A stretch of 64,000 nt of DNA, from assembly GCF_028610625.1 (NCBI RefSeq), contig NZ_JAQQWU010000009.1, positions 1 to 64,000 on the forward strand, written 5' to 3'. Positions 20,575 through 31,937 of this stretch are shown in pieces. Origin of the DNA: Guptibacillus spartinae (GTDB lineage Bacteria > Bacillota > Bacilli > Bacillales > Guptibacillaceae). Made by a program: the position numbers and the translations under genes. Every line of letters begins with the position of its first letter. The stretch's first letter is position 1. Below the pieces are notes generated by a model, which made no database searches, was not told where the DNA came from, and saw only the letters and a program-made list of their open reading frames with translations.

Positions 20575-21264
20575 ATGTTTGATTTTCGAGAGTGGAAGCA
20601 TGTGTTTAAGCTGGATCCGAATAAGGAGATTGAGGATTATGATCTTGAGGCGATTTGTGAGTCTGGGACGGATGCAGTGATTGTTGGTGGTAGTGATGGA
20701 GTGACGCTAGATCGGACATTAGATTTACTTGCTAGAATCCGTCGTTACGCGGTACCATGTGCTCTTGAGGTATCGACTGTGGAAGCAGTGACACCTGGAT
20801 TTGATTTTTATTTTATCCCAACCGTCCTGAACACCGAAGATAGTCGTTGGGTGACAGGTTTGCATCATGAAGCTGTAAAAGATTTTGGTGAGATTATGAA
20901 TTGGGATGAAATTGTTATGGAAGGGTATTGTATTCTCAATCAAGATTCAAAGGTTGCTGAGTTAACTTCTGCTCATACTAATCTTGATGAAGAAGATGTC
21001 CTTGCCTATGCTCGGATGGCAGAGAAGATGTTCAAGCTGCCGATTTTTTATGTGGAATATAGCGGAACCTATGGAAACAAAGAGCTTGTGCGGAAGGTAA
21101 GTCAGGTTCTAAACGATACGAAACTATTCTATGGTGGAGGAATTGATTCTCCTGAGAAAGCCAAGGAAATGAAAGCTTTTGCTGATACTGTTATTGTTGG
21201 AAATATTATTTACGATAATATAAAACAAGCGCTTAAAACAGTTGCTGCTGTGAAAGAAAATTGA
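20575..21264 (+). CDS. pcrB: Heptaprenylglyceryl phosphate synthase
   Basis: PcrB (229 aa) is a TIM-barrel prenyltransferase that joins heptaprenyl diphosphate to glycerol-1-phosphate for an archaeal-type ether lipid in Bacillus. Conserved motifs are [37 protein letters not shown] and LFYGGGI. The frame runs upstream to a GTG at 20557, but that lies in the GGAGG site; ATG 20575 is used. First of pcrB-pcrA-ligA-camS. Confidence 0.95.
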   Translation: MFDFREWKHVFKLDPNKEIEDYDLEAICESGTDAVIVGGSDGVTLDRTLDLLARIRRYAVPCALEVSTVEAVTPGFDFYFIPTVLNTEDSRWVTGLHHEAVKDFGEIMNWDEIVMEGYCILNQDSKVAELTSAHTNLDEEDVLAYARMAEKMFKLPIFYVEYSGTYGNKELVRKVSQVLNDTKLFYGGGIDSPEKAKEMKAFADTVIVGNIIYDNIKQALKTVAAVKEN

Positions 21265-21327
21265 TTCTCTCCGATCGATCAGGTAAAATAAGATATAAGA
21301 ACATATGTTTGCGAGGAGTGCGAAAAC

Positions 21328-23550
21328 ATGCAACGAATAGTTGATAAGTTACTAAACGGGTTAAACCCCGAACAACAAGAAGCGGTCAAGCACACGGATG
21401 GACCGCTTTTAATTATGGCTGGAGCAGGCAGTGGAAAAACAAGAGTGCTCACGCATCGAATTGCGTACCTTCTTGTTGAAAAACAAGTGTCTCCCTGGAA
21501 CATTTTAGCGATTACCTTTACTAATAAAGCAGCACGTGAAATGAGAGAGCGAGTGAATTCCATCACCGGCCCGGTAGCCGAAGATATTTGGATTTCCACG
21601 TTCCACTCGATGTGTGTTCGTATATTAAGAAGAGACGGGGATCGCATCGGGATTAACCGCAACTTTACAATTCTCGATTCTGGTGACCAGCTAACGGTGA
21701 TTAAGAAAATATTGAAGGAACAAAACGTTGATCCTAAGAAATTTGAACCGCGAGGAATTCTCGGTAGTATTAGCTCTGCTAAGAATGAGCTTGAGACGCC
21801 GGAAGACTATAAAGCGAACGCAAAAGGACCATATGAAAGTGTTGTAGCGGATGCCTATGAGCAATATCAGAAACAACTCCGTAAAAATCAGGCATTGGAC
21901 TTCGACGATTTGATTATGCGAACCATTACATTATTTAAAAAAGTGCCAGAAGTTCTTGAATTTTATCAGCGTAAATTCCAATATATTCACGTGGATGAGT
22001 ATCAGGATACGAACAAAGCACAGTATGTCTTAGTAAAACTGATGGCTGAAAAATATCAGAACCTTTGCGTAGTAGGCGATTCTGATCAGTCGATCTATCG
22101 CTGGCGCGGTGCAGACATTCAGAATATCCTTTCTTTTGAAAAAGACTATCCGAGTGCACGAGCGATTTTCCTGGAGCAAAACTATCGTTCCACAAAGAAA
22201 ATTCTTCAGGCGGCAAATGTTGTGATTGAGAACAATATGAATCGTAAGCCTAAGAAGCTATGGACTGATAACGATGATGGCCCGCACATTACGTATTATC
22301 AGGCAAATGATGAACACGATGAGAGTCGCTTTGTAACTGGGAAAATTCTTGATATGGTCAATAGCGGAAAGCGGACAAACTCACAAATTGCGATTCTTTA
22401 TCGGACGAATGCCCAGTCCCGAGTGATTGAGGAAATTTTAAATAAGTCGAACATTCATTACAACATTGTCGGCGGTACAAAGTTCTATGACCGTAAAGAA
22501 ATTAAAGACGTTCTCGCTTATCTGCGTTTAATTGCAAATCCGGATGATGACATTAGCTTATTAAGAATAGTGAATGTGCCAAAGCGTGGGGTAGGGGCCT
22601 CAACAATGGATAAAGTAGCGCAATATGCAGCTAATCAAGATATTTCTATCTTTACAGCTCTTCAAGAGGTTGAACAGATTGGCTTAAGTGCCCGTTTTAC
22701 GAAGTCTCTTAAAACGTTTGGTAATCAAATGGCAAACTGGTCGCAAATGCAGGAATATTTAGCGGTTTCTGAACTTGTTGAAGAAGTGATTGATAAATCA
22801 GGCTATCGTGATGCTTTGCGAAATGAGAACACGATTGAATCACAAACGCGCCTCGAAAATATTGATGAATTTCTATCTGTTACGCAAGAGTTTGAGAAAG
22901 CAAGTGAAGACAAAAGCCTGATCGCTTTTCTAACGGACCTTGCCCTCGTTGCAGACATTGATAAGCTGGATGAGGATGAAAACGAGCAGAAGGAAGCTGT
23001 TACATTGATGACCCTTCACTCTGCGAAAGGTCTAGAATTTCCTGTCGTTTTCCTTATCGGGATGGAAGAAGGGGTATTTCCGCATAGTCGCTCACTCTTT
23101 GAGGAAGAAGAAATGGAAGAGGAGCGTCGACTTGCTTACGTAGGGATTACGAGGGCAGAAGAAGAGTTATTTTTAACAAACTCTCGTCTTCGAACGCTAT
23201 ACGGGAAAACAAATGCCAATCCTGTTTCTCGCTTTATTGGTGAGATTCCAGAAGAATTGCTTGAAAAGCAAGGACAGGAAAAGCCTGCAACACCTTTTGG
23301 AGGAGTGAGTTCTCGACCTTCTTCAAGGCCTGCTACTCCGAAAACACCTCGACGTCCTCAGCTCACTTCAACAGGAGGAGATTCTCTCGATTGGAAGGTT
23401 GGAGACAAAGCGAGCCATCGAAAGTGGGGAGTTGGAACGGTTGTTAGCGTGAAAGGTGAAGGCGATTCGACCGAGCTTGATATTGCGTTCCCAAATCCAG
23501 TTGGTATCAAGCGTTTGTTAGCAAAGTTTGCGCCAATTGAAAAGGAATAG
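21328..23550 (+). CDS. pcrA: ATP-dependent DNA helicase PcrA
   Basis: PcrA (740 aa) is the UvrD/Rep superfamily 1 helicase of repair and rolling-circle replication. Walker A AGAGSGKT is at 31–38; the DEXX box reads VDEYQDTN, and motif III/IV includes [14 protein letters not shown]. The C-terminal [20 protein letters not shown] domain binds RNA polymerase in relatives. Follows pcrB by 63 nt with its own GCGAGGAG site. Confidence 0.98.
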   Translation: MQRIVDKLLNGLNPEQQEAVKHTDGPLLIMAGAGSGKTRVLTHRIAYLLVEKQVSPWNILAITFTNKAAREMRERVNSITGPVAEDIWISTFHSMCVRILRRDGDRIGINRNFTILDSGDQLTVIKKILKEQNVDPKKFEPRGILGSISSAKNELETPEDYKANAKGPYESVVADAYEQYQKQLRKNQALDFDDLIMRTITLFKKVPEVLEFYQRKFQYIHVDEYQDTNKAQYVLVKLMAEKYQNLCVVGDSDQSIYRWRGADIQNILSFEKDYPSARAIFLEQNYRSTKKILQAANVVIENNMNRKPKKLWTDNDDGPHITYYQANDEHDESRFVTGKILDMVNSGKRTNSQIAILYRTNAQSRVIEEILNKSNIHYNIVGGTKFYDRKEIKDVLAYLRLIANPDDDISLLRIVNVPKRGVGASTMDKVAQYAANQDISIFTALQEVEQIGLSARFTKSLKTFGNQMANWSQMQEYLAVSELVEEVIDKSGYRDALRNENTIESQTRLENIDEFLSVTQEFEKASEDKSLIAFLTDLALVADIDKLDEDENEQKEAVTLMTLHSAKGLEFPVVFLIGMEEGVFPHSRSLFEEEEMEEERRLAYVGITRAEEELFLTNSRLRTLYGKTNANPVSRFIGEIPEELLEKQGQEKPATPFGGVSSRPSSRPATPKTPRRPQLTSTGGDSLDWKVGDKASHRKWGVGTVVSVKGEGDSTELDIAFPNPVGIKRLLAKFAPIEKE

Positions 23551-23566
23551 CCATTTTAGAAGGTGA

Positions 23567-25576
<2,010 letters not shown>

Positions 25577-25589
25577 GGAGAGGAAAGTA

Positions 25590-26837
25590 ATGCCAAAGAA
25601 GCAAACGTTCATCGTTAGTATCATGGCCCTTTCGCTCGTATTATCCGGTTGTGTTCCAAGCTTCATGAAGGGCGAGCAGGACGATACAGTAAAGGTGAAT
25701 GATTCAGAAGGCAAAGAAAGTGAAGAAATGATTGTAAGTGATGATATTAAAACCTCGGAGACTTATTATCGTTCCGTGTTAGAGAAAAGTGGGGAGAAAA
25801 ATTCTCTTGATACATCCCAAGTAAGAGGATTAATCACAGCGGGTGTTGATAATCGTCTTGACGTTGATGCACTTGAAATGGGATTAATGCGTCTTTCTCA
25901 AGAAAAGTTTGATCCTGAAAAATATTTCTTTAAAGAAGGGCAGCTGTTTGACACAGAGCAAATTCATGGCTGGCTGTATCGTGATAACGGTGTAACAAAA
26001 GAAGAAGCGGAGAAAGACAAAGATAAGGAAGTCAACGAAGGGTTGAACCCACAGCTTGGAGTGGAAGAAGATCCTGCTAAGTATGAGCAAGTCATTGAAG
26101 CGGAGAAGAAGAACCCTAAATTCCTTTCCTATATCCATGAACAGGATTACTATGTGCAGAACAAAGACGATGAATTACAACTGGGCGGCATCTCAATCGC
26201 TCTGTCACTTTATTCAGAGTATCCATATTCTGTTCTTGATGAGAATGGTTTAAAATACACGGGATCTGTAAAGTTAGACAAAAAAGAAGTAGTGGCAAAG
26301 GCTAAAGAGTCCATTAAACCAATCATTCAGAAAATTAGAGCCGAGCATGATGTTCCCATCGTGTTCACTCTTTTCTTAGAACAACCTAGACAATCGGTTG
26401 TTCCTGGAAATTTTGTGGCAAGCACCACTGTAGAAAAAGGGAAATCGAGTCCTGATTCATGGAAAGATTTAAATGAAAAGTATATTGCCTTTCCATCATC
26501 AGCCGCTGACGAGGAATATCCTGCTGAAGCTGAGAAGTTTGATGACTTCACGCGAGAAATACAGGATTTCTTTCCAAACTTTGTCGGTGTGATTGGAACG
26601 GGCTTTTACAAACAGGATGAACTCTCCCAATTAAAAGTGGAGATTCCGATTCAGTTCTATAGCAAAGCGGAAGTGATTTCATTTACGCAATTTGTTAATG
26701 GCCTTGTCAAGAAACGAAACGATACTTTTCCACAAGATTTACCTGTTTCGATTTATATTACAAACAACGGAGAAACAGAAAGTATGATTGTGAAGGATCC
26801 TAACGAAGAAGAACCTTTTGTGCATATTTATCAATAA
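25590..26837 (+). CDS. camS: CamS family sex-pheromone lipoprotein (YerH)
   Basis: A 415-residue lipoprotein. The signal peptide ends in LVLSGC with C21 as lipidation site. The mature part is acidic at its start and contains the CamS domain (RGLITAGVDNR, EQDYYVQNKDD, FFPNFVGVIGTGFYKQDELS). In other Firmicutes the CamS signal peptide releases a pheromone. It follows ligA by 13 nt, the order conserved in B. subtilis. Confidence 0.92.
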   Translation: MPKKQTFIVSIMALSLVLSGCVPSFMKGEQDDTVKVNDSEGKESEEMIVSDDIKTSETYYRSVLEKSGEKNSLDTSQVRGLITAGVDNRLDVDALEMGLMRLSQEKFDPEKYFFKEGQLFDTEQIHGWLYRDNGVTKEEAEKDKDKEVNEGLNPQLGVEEDPAKYEQVIEAEKKNPKFLSYIHEQDYYVQNKDDELQLGGISIALSLYSEYPYSVLDENGLKYTGSVKLDKKEVVAKAKESIKPIIQKIRAEHDVPIVFTLFLEQPRQSVVPGNFVASTTVEKGKSSPDSWKDLNEKYIAFPSSAADEEYPAEAEKFDDFTREIQDFFPNFVGVIGTGFYKQDELSQLKVEIPIQFYSKAEVISFTQFVNGLVKKRNDTFPQDLPVSIYITNNGETESMIVKDPNEEEPFVHIYQ

Positions 26838-26839
26838 CG

Positions 26840-26870
26840 AAAGCCCTCCCGAATGTCGGGAGGGCTTTTA
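26840..26870. terminator. Bidirectional terminator, camS / zinc lipoprotein
   Basis: AAAGCCCTCCCGA pairs with TCGGGAGGGCTTTT over 13 bp, with A- and T-runs at either side, between two convergent genes. Confidence 0.9.
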
Positions 26871-27818
26871 TTAGTTGGACAGAGCTTTTTCTAGTGTTTG
26901 GATATTCTGTTTCATTAATGTGAAATACGTTTCATCGTTTTCGATATCTTCTTCAGTCAAGACTGAGAGATTGTGAATACGAAGCGTTTCAAGACCAAGT
27001 TCTTGTTGAACAGCCTTTGCTGGCTTAGGAGTGGCGTTTTGTTCAAAAAGCATGTACTTTAAGTCATAACTTTTTGCTGTTTCAATGATTTCTTCTAATT
27101 GTTTTTGTGTTGGTTCTTGAGAGGGTGAAAGGCCAGACACGCTTACTTGCTTAAGTCCATATCGGCTTTCCCAGTAGCTATAAGCATCGTGTGAAATGAG
27201 GAACTCTTTCTTTGGCGCCCGATCAGCCATTTCTTGAAATTCTTTATCTAGTGCTAAAAGTTCTTCTTTTAATGCGACAAAATTAGATTCAAATGTTTCC
27301 TGCTTGTCAGGATCAATTTTAATAAGAGCATTTTTGATGTTTTCAGCCTGCTGAATAGCAAGGGTTGGATCAATCCATATGTGAGGATTGATATTCCCGT
27401 GATCATGATCCGAGTGCGCATCATCTTCACTGTGTTCTTCATGTTCTTCTTTTGTTTCATCAACGTGGATTCCTTCGGCCGATTCAAGAATCATCACATC
27501 TTCATTTGTTAGCGTATCTTTAGCGGCATCAGCAAAGCCTTCCATACCGGCACCATTATAAATAAACAAATCAGCTTCAGCTAGTTCGGTCATTGTTCTA
27601 GTTGTTGGTTCAAAACTATGGGCATCGCTACCAGGAGGAATAATTGATTCAGCGGTAACGTTATCTCCGCCTATACGTTCAGCAAAATATTCGAGTGGAT
27701 AAAGTGTTGTATAAATCGTTAGCTTGTCATTTGTGCCTGATTCTTCTTGACCACAAGCAACTAGGACAAACGTAGATAATGATAATAAGAGTGCAAACGG
27801 TAAAAAGCGACTTTTCAT
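26871..27818 (-). CDS. Zinc ABC transporter substrate-binding lipoprotein (ZnuA/AdcA family)
   Basis: A 315-residue cluster A-1 metal-binding lipoprotein. The signal peptide ends LVAC (C22). A His/Asp/Glu-rich loop lies at about 120–145 (EEHEEHSEDDAHSDHDHG) before NPHIW, typical of zinc- rather than manganese-binding members; further ligands are in SHDAYSYWESRYGL. No permease or ATPase gene is nearby, so it must work with znuBC encoded elsewhere. Two Zur-like boxes lie upstream. Confidence 0.93.
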   Translation of the reverse strand: MKSRFLPFALLLSLSTFVLVACGQEESGTNDKLTIYTTLYPLEYFAERIGGDNVTAESIIPPGSDAHSFEPTTRTMTELAEADLFIYNGAGMEGFADAAKDTLTNEDVMILESAEGIHVDETKEEHEEHSEDDAHSDHDHGNINPHIWIDPTLAIQQAENIKNALIKIDPDKQETFESNFVALKEELLALDKEFQEMADRAPKKEFLISHDAYSYWESRYGLKQVSVSGLSPSQEPTQKQLEEIIETAKSYDLKYMLFEQNATPKPAKAVQQELGLETLRIHNLSVLTEEDIENDETYFTLMKQNIQTLEKALSN

Positions 27819-27860
27819 AAGCGATTTTCCCTTCTTTAATTTTCTCTGCCACCTATTATA

Positions 27861-27899
27861 TCGTAATCATTTCGTTTTGCAAACAGTAATCTTTACGAT
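27861..27899 (-). promoter_or_regulatory. Two Zur-like boxes upstream of the zinc lipoprotein
   Basis: TCGTAATCATTTCGT (27861–27875) matches the Zur 7-1-7 pattern TCGTAATNATTACGA with two differences. A second, weaker site AGTAATCTTTACGAT lies at 27885–27899. They are 43–81 bp upstream of the start codon. Zinc-dependent repression is the expected regulation. Confidence 0.75.
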
Positions 27900-28212
27900 T
27901 TATCGTATTTTAAAGATGGTGGAGGAAGAGAGTTCTAAGAAAGAAGAGGAGAAAAATAGTTATGATTTTTTCCCTTTAAGACAGTATGAAAAGGAGTAAA
28001 ACGCGGCAATCTATAAAAAATATTTCAATTTGAAGGTTAACATTACAAAAAGGTGGGTAATTGTTACTAAAGTGTGTCGAAGCTTCACATAATCAGGAAT
28101 TTATTTAAATAAATTTTCTTGAATACTTATGATATAAAGGTTGCTAAAAGAAGGAAATAAACTCCTTTTGTGAATTTTTATTCATGAAAAAGTTTATTAT
28201 ACAATTTTTTCA

Positions 28213-28241
28213 TTGTTCTGAAAAATGTTTTGTGATATAGT
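28213..28241 (+). promoter_or_regulatory. Predicted sigma-A promoter of the symporter operon
   Basis: TTGTTC (28213–28218) and TATAGT (28236–28241) with a 17-bp spacer. It would place the start of transcription near 28248, about 90 nt before the small accessory gene. The remaining ~300 bp of AT-rich DNA back to the zinc gene show no other feature I can support. Confidence 0.55.
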
Positions 28242-28339
28242 AATCATTGGTTTGCAAAGGACTAATGGTCTACATCAATAATTTGAGTTCACAGGTAAAA
28301 TGCATAGCTGTGAATATTGACTTTGGAGGGGGTGAAAGT

Positions 28340-28444
28340 GTGGAATATACCTTAACTACCGCAACATGGTTCTGGTTACTTATACCAATGCCTTTATTAG
28401 TCGTATTATCAATAATAACTTTTTTTACCGAAAGGAGAGAATAG
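28340..28444 (+). CDS. Symporter small accessory protein (34 aa)
   Basis: A 34-residue membrane peptide, MEYTLTTATWFW...FFTERRE, with one hydrophobic segment (about 9–29) and a charged C-terminus. The GTG start at 28340 follows GGAGGGGGTG. Its last codons contain the Shine–Dalgarno AAAGGAG used by the next gene, which starts 6 nt after its stop, so the two are translated together. Such peptides before Na+/solute symporters are a recognised but uncharacterised family. Confidence 0.75.
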   Translation: MEYTLTTATWFWLLIPMPLLVVLSIITFFTERRE

Positions 28445-28450
28445 TACTCG

Positions 28451-29914
28451 ATGAGTATTGAGACGCCAACGTTAGTCACGTTTATAGTGTACCTGGTCGG
28501 TATGCTTGCAATTGGATTGATTGCTTACAAAATGACAAGTAACTTATCTGATTATGTTCTTGGAGGAAGAAGATTAGGTGGATCTGTTGCCGCACTAAGT
28601 GCAGGGGCATCAGATATGAGTAGCTGGCTCTTACTAGGCCTACCAGGTGCTATGTATGCAGGTGGTATGAGTCAAATTTGGATTGGGATTGGGCTCGCAA
28701 TCGGAGCTTACCTGAACTGGCAGTTTGTTGCATCACGTCTTCGCCGATATACTGAAGTGGCGAATGATTCCATAACGGTTCCTGACTACCTTGAGAATCG
28801 TTTCCGTGATGGATCGAAAGCACTTCGCGTGATTTCTGCAATTGTCATTCTTGTATTCTTTACGTTCTATACGTCTTCAGGTCTTGTTGGGGGCGCAATC
28901 CTGTTTGAAAGCTCGTTTGGCATGAGCTATGAAAGCGCCTTGTGGATCGGTGCACTAGTTATTATTTCTTATACGTTCCTCGGTGGTTTCTTAGCGGTAA
29001 GCTGGACAGATTTCTTCCAGGGAATCCTTATGTTCCTTGCACTTGTTATCGTACCAATCGTTGCTTTAAATGAAATGGGCGGTTGGAATGAAACGGTAAA
29101 TCAAGTTGGTGCAGCAGATACAACGTATCTTGATATCTTTACAGGTATGAGTTTTATGGGAATCATTTCCCTGCTTGGTTGGGGACTTGGTTACTTTGGT
29201 CAGCCTCACATTATCACTCGTTTTATGGCTGTTAAATCGTCCAAAGAAATTCCAAAAGCACGTCTTGTTGGTATGACGTGGATGGTTCTTTCCCTATTTG
29301 GTGCCATCTTTACTGGTTTTATTGGTATTGCGTACTTTAATGCGGGACTTGAGAACTCTGAGACAGTCTTTATCGAATTTACACAAGTTCTCTTTAATCC
29401 ATGGGTATCCGGTTTCTTGCTTGCTGCGATCCTCTCTGCGATTATGAGTACAATTGACTCTCAACTTCTTGTTTCATCAAGTGCTGTTGCGGAGGACTTT
29501 TATAAAGCGATTCTTCGTAAAAACGCAAGTCAAACTGAGCTTGTATGGGTTGGTCGTATTGCGGTATTAGCGATTGCTCTACTTGCCATCCTACTTGCTT
29601 ATAATCCTGATAGCAGTGTTCTCGATCTTGTAAGTTATGCGTGGGCCGGGTTTGGTGCCGCATTTGGACCTGTTATTATACTGAGTCTGTTCTGGAAACG
29701 AATGACGCGTAATGGTGCCCTGGCTGGTATCATTACAGGTGCAGTAATCGTTATTTTATGGGCTCAACTTTCAGGCGGACTGTTTGATCTTTACGAACTT
29801 ATTCCAGGCTTTATCTTTGCATGGATTGCTGTTATGGTATTTAGCTTTGTTGGTAAAGAACCAGGCGAAGAAATTGAAGCTGAATTTGAAGAAGCAAGAA
29901 CATCTAAACTATAA
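28451..29914 (+). CDS. putP: Sodium/proline symporter (OpuE/PutP)
   Basis: A 487-residue member of the SSS family with about 13 membrane helices. Recognisable are SDYVLGGRRLGG, LSAGASDMSSWLLLGLPGA and the sodium-site region AAILSAIMSTIDSQLLVSSSA. OpuE in B. subtilis takes up proline for osmoprotection, PutP for catabolism; the location between camS and gatC is that of opuE. No put genes are adjacent. Confidence 0.92.
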   Translation: MSIETPTLVTFIVYLVGMLAIGLIAYKMTSNLSDYVLGGRRLGGSVAALSAGASDMSSWLLLGLPGAMYAGGMSQIWIGIGLAIGAYLNWQFVASRLRRYTEVANDSITVPDYLENRFRDGSKALRVISAIVILVFFTFYTSSGLVGGAILFESSFGMSYESALWIGALVIISYTFLGGFLAVSWTDFFQGILMFLALVIVPIVALNEMGGWNETVNQVGAADTTYLDIFTGMSFMGIISLLGWGLGYFGQPHIITRFMAVKSSKEIPKARLVGMTWMVLSLFGAIFTGFIGIAYFNAGLENSETVFIEFTQVLFNPWVSGFLLAAILSAIMSTIDSQLLVSSSAVAEDFYKAILRKNASQTELVWVGRIAVLAIALLAILLAYNPDSSVLDLVSYAWAGFGAAFGPVIILSLFWKRMTRNGALAGIITGAVIVILWAQLSGGLFDLYELIPGFIFAWIAVMVFSFVGKEPGEEIEAEFEEARTSKL

Positions 29915-29925
29915 TCAGTTTTTCA

Positions 29926-29957
29926 AAGACTCATCCCACCACGGGGTGAGTCTTTTT
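29926..29957 (+). terminator. Terminator of the symporter gene
   Basis: AAGACTCATCCC pairs imperfectly with GGGGTGAGTCTT and is followed by six T residues. Confidence 0.85.
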
Positions 29958-30033
29958 TCACGTAGGAATAGAAACAGAGGGATTGCAGCGGATCTTATAT
30001 TAATGATGTCTATCCGTAACAAATCATTTAAAT

Positions 30034-30067
30034 AAACGTTTAATTAACGAAGATTAATCAAACGTTT
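30034..30067. repeat. 34-bp hyphenated palindrome upstream of gatC
   Basis: AAACGTTTAATTAA (30034–30047) and TTAATCAAACGTTT (30054–30067) are inverted repeats with one mismatch around CGAAGA. There is no T-run, so it is not a terminator. It lies 29 bp before the predicted gat -35 box, the position of an operator or activator site. No regulator of this signature was recognised. Confidence 0.65.
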
Positions 30068-30095
30068 GTTTAAAATTGGATTGAACGGCGTTCTG

Positions 30096-30125
30096 TTGCT
30101 TAATGAAGCCTGTTTTTGGTATCAT
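30096..30125 (+). promoter_or_regulatory. Predicted sigma-A promoter of gatCAB
   Basis: TTGCTT (30096–30101) and TATCAT (30120–30125) are 18 bp apart, about 43 nt upstream of gatC. Confidence 0.6.
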
Positions 30126-30167
30126 CTATATATTGCAGGTTGTTCGAAATTTGTGGAGGTGAAAGAA

Positions 30168-30458
30168 ATGTCCAGAATTACCAAAGAAGAGGTTAAGCAC
30201 GTAGCAAACCTCGCAAGACTTGAAATGGATGAGGCAGAGGTCGAAAAATTTACTACTCAGCTTGATGACATTATCTCGATGGCTGAGCAGCTGAATGAAT
30301 TAGATACAGAGAACATTGAGCCTACAACACACGTTCTTGATTTGAAAAATGTCCTTCGTGAAGACAAAGTGCAGCCGTGGTTATCTCGTGAAGAAGCATT
30401 GAAAAATGCACCAGATCAAGAGAACGGTCAAGTGAAAGTACCATCAATATTTGAGTAA
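30168..30458 (+). CDS. gatC: Asp-tRNA(Asn)/Glu-tRNA(Gln) amidotransferase subunit C
   Basis: GatC (96 aa) ties GatA to GatB in the amidotransferase that turns Glu-tRNA(Gln) into Gln-tRNA(Gln). The N-terminal [17 protein letters not shown] and the [15 protein letters not shown] segment are diagnostic. An open frame reaches 30066, but ATG 30168 has GGAGGTG at 6 nt. Confidence 0.97.
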   Translation: MSRITKEEVKHVANLARLEMDEAEVEKFTTQLDDIISMAEQLNELDTENIEPTTHVLDLKNVLREDKVQPWLSREEALKNAPDQENGQVKVPSIFE

Positions 30459-30472
30459 AGGAGGCAACGTCC

Positions 30473-31921
30473 TTGTTTGATAAAAGCATAAGTGAGCTTC
30501 ACAGCTTGCTTCATAAGAAAGAGTTATCCGTCAGTGAACTTGTTCAAACATCGTTCGATCGCATTCATACGGTCGACGAAAAAGTGAAAGCATTCATGAC
30601 GTTAAATGAAGAAGGAGCCATGCAAGCTGCCAAAGCACTTGATGGAAAGCTTGGTACAGAAGAGGCAAGAGGACTTCTCTTTGGTCTACCTGTCGGTGTG
30701 AAAGACAATATCGTCACAAAAGGTCTTCGCACAACGGCATCAAGTCAACTTCTTAGTAACTTCGAACCATTACATAATGCAACGGTAGTTGAGCGCTTAA
30801 ATGCAGCTGAAACCATTACTGTAGGCAAATTGAATATGGACGAGTTCGCAATGGGTTCTTCGAATGAGAACTCTGGTTATTTCGGCACGCGTAACCCTTG
30901 GAATACAGATTATGTACCGGGCGGATCAAGCGGTGGCTCAGCTGCCTCTGTTGCGGCTGGAGAGGTATTCTTCTCTCTTGGATCTGATACAGGTGGTTCG
31001 ATCCGTCAACCAGCTGCCTTTTGCGGTGTCGTTGGACTAAAGCCTACGTACGGTCTTGTATCACGTTTTGGCCTCATTGCGTTTGCTTCATCTCTTGATC
31101 AAATCGGAGCAATTACAAACACTGTAGAAGATAATGCCTATCTCCTTCAATCGATTGCTGGACATGACAAGATGGATTCAACTTCAGCGAACGTTGATGT
31201 TCCGGATTATCTTTCAAGCCTGACAGGAGATGTGAAAGGCCTTCGTATAGCTGTACCGAAAGAATACCTTGCTGAAGGTGTAGATGAAGACGTAAAGAAC
31301 AGCGTCCTTCAATCCCTTAAAAAGCTTGAAGAGCTTGGTGCGACTTGGGATGAGGTTTCCCTTCCGCATTCAAAATATGCCGTAGCAACTTACTACCTTC
31401 TTTCTTCTTCAGAAGCATCTGCTAACTTGGCCCGTTTTGACGGCGTACGCTATGGCGTTCGTGCTGAAGCTGAAAACCTTCTTGATCTTTATAAGAAAAC
31501 AAGAAGTGAAGGCTTTGGGGACGAAGTAAAACGACGCATCATGCTTGGTACATTTGCTCTTAGCTCTGGTTATTACGATGCTTATTATAAGAAAGCACAA
31601 AAAGTTCGTACGCTCATTAAGAATGACTTTGAAAAAGTGTTCGAAGACTACGATGTGATTATCGGACCGACAACGCCGACACCTGCCTTTAAAGTAGGCG
31701 AGAAAATTGATAACCCGCTAACCATGTATGCGAATGATATTCTCACAATTCCGGTTAACCTTGCAGGCGTTCCTGCGATTTCTGTACCTTGTGGTTTATC
31801 AAATGGTCTACCTGTTGGACTTCAAATAATCGGAAAGCACTTTGATGAAAAGACCGTTTACCGCGTAGCTCATGCATTTGAGCAAGCAACGGATCATCAT
31901 AAGGCTAAACCAGAGCTGTAA
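30473..31921 (+). CDS. gatA: Amidotransferase subunit A
   Basis: GatA (482 aa) is an amidase-signature enzyme that hydrolyses glutamine to feed ammonia to GatB. The Ser-cisSer-Lys machinery appears as GVKDNI (Lys), [10 protein letters not shown] and [12 protein letters not shown]. Translation starts at TTG after AAAGGAGG. It follows gatC by 14 nt. Confidence 0.98.
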   Translation: MFDKSISELHSLLHKKELSVSELVQTSFDRIHTVDEKVKAFMTLNEEGAMQAAKALDGKLGTEEARGLLFGLPVGVKDNIVTKGLRTTASSQLLSNFEPLHNATVVERLNAAETITVGKLNMDEFAMGSSNENSGYFGTRNPWNTDYVPGGSSGGSAASVAAGEVFFSLGSDTGGSIRQPAAFCGVVGLKPTYGLVSRFGLIAFASSLDQIGAITNTVEDNAYLLQSIAGHDKMDSTSANVDVPDYLSSLTGDVKGLRIAVPKEYLAEGVDEDVKNSVLQSLKKLEELGATWDEVSLPHSKYAVATYYLLSSSEASANLARFDGVRYGVRAEAENLLDLYKKTRSEGFGDEVKRRIMLGTFALSSGYYDAYYKKAQKVRTLIKNDFEKVFEDYDVIIGPTTPTPAFKVGEKIDNPLTMYANDILTIPVNLAGVPAISVPCGLSNGLPVGLQIIGKHFDEKTVYRVAHAFEQATDHHKAKPEL

Positions 31922-31937
31922 GGGGTGACGACTGAAA

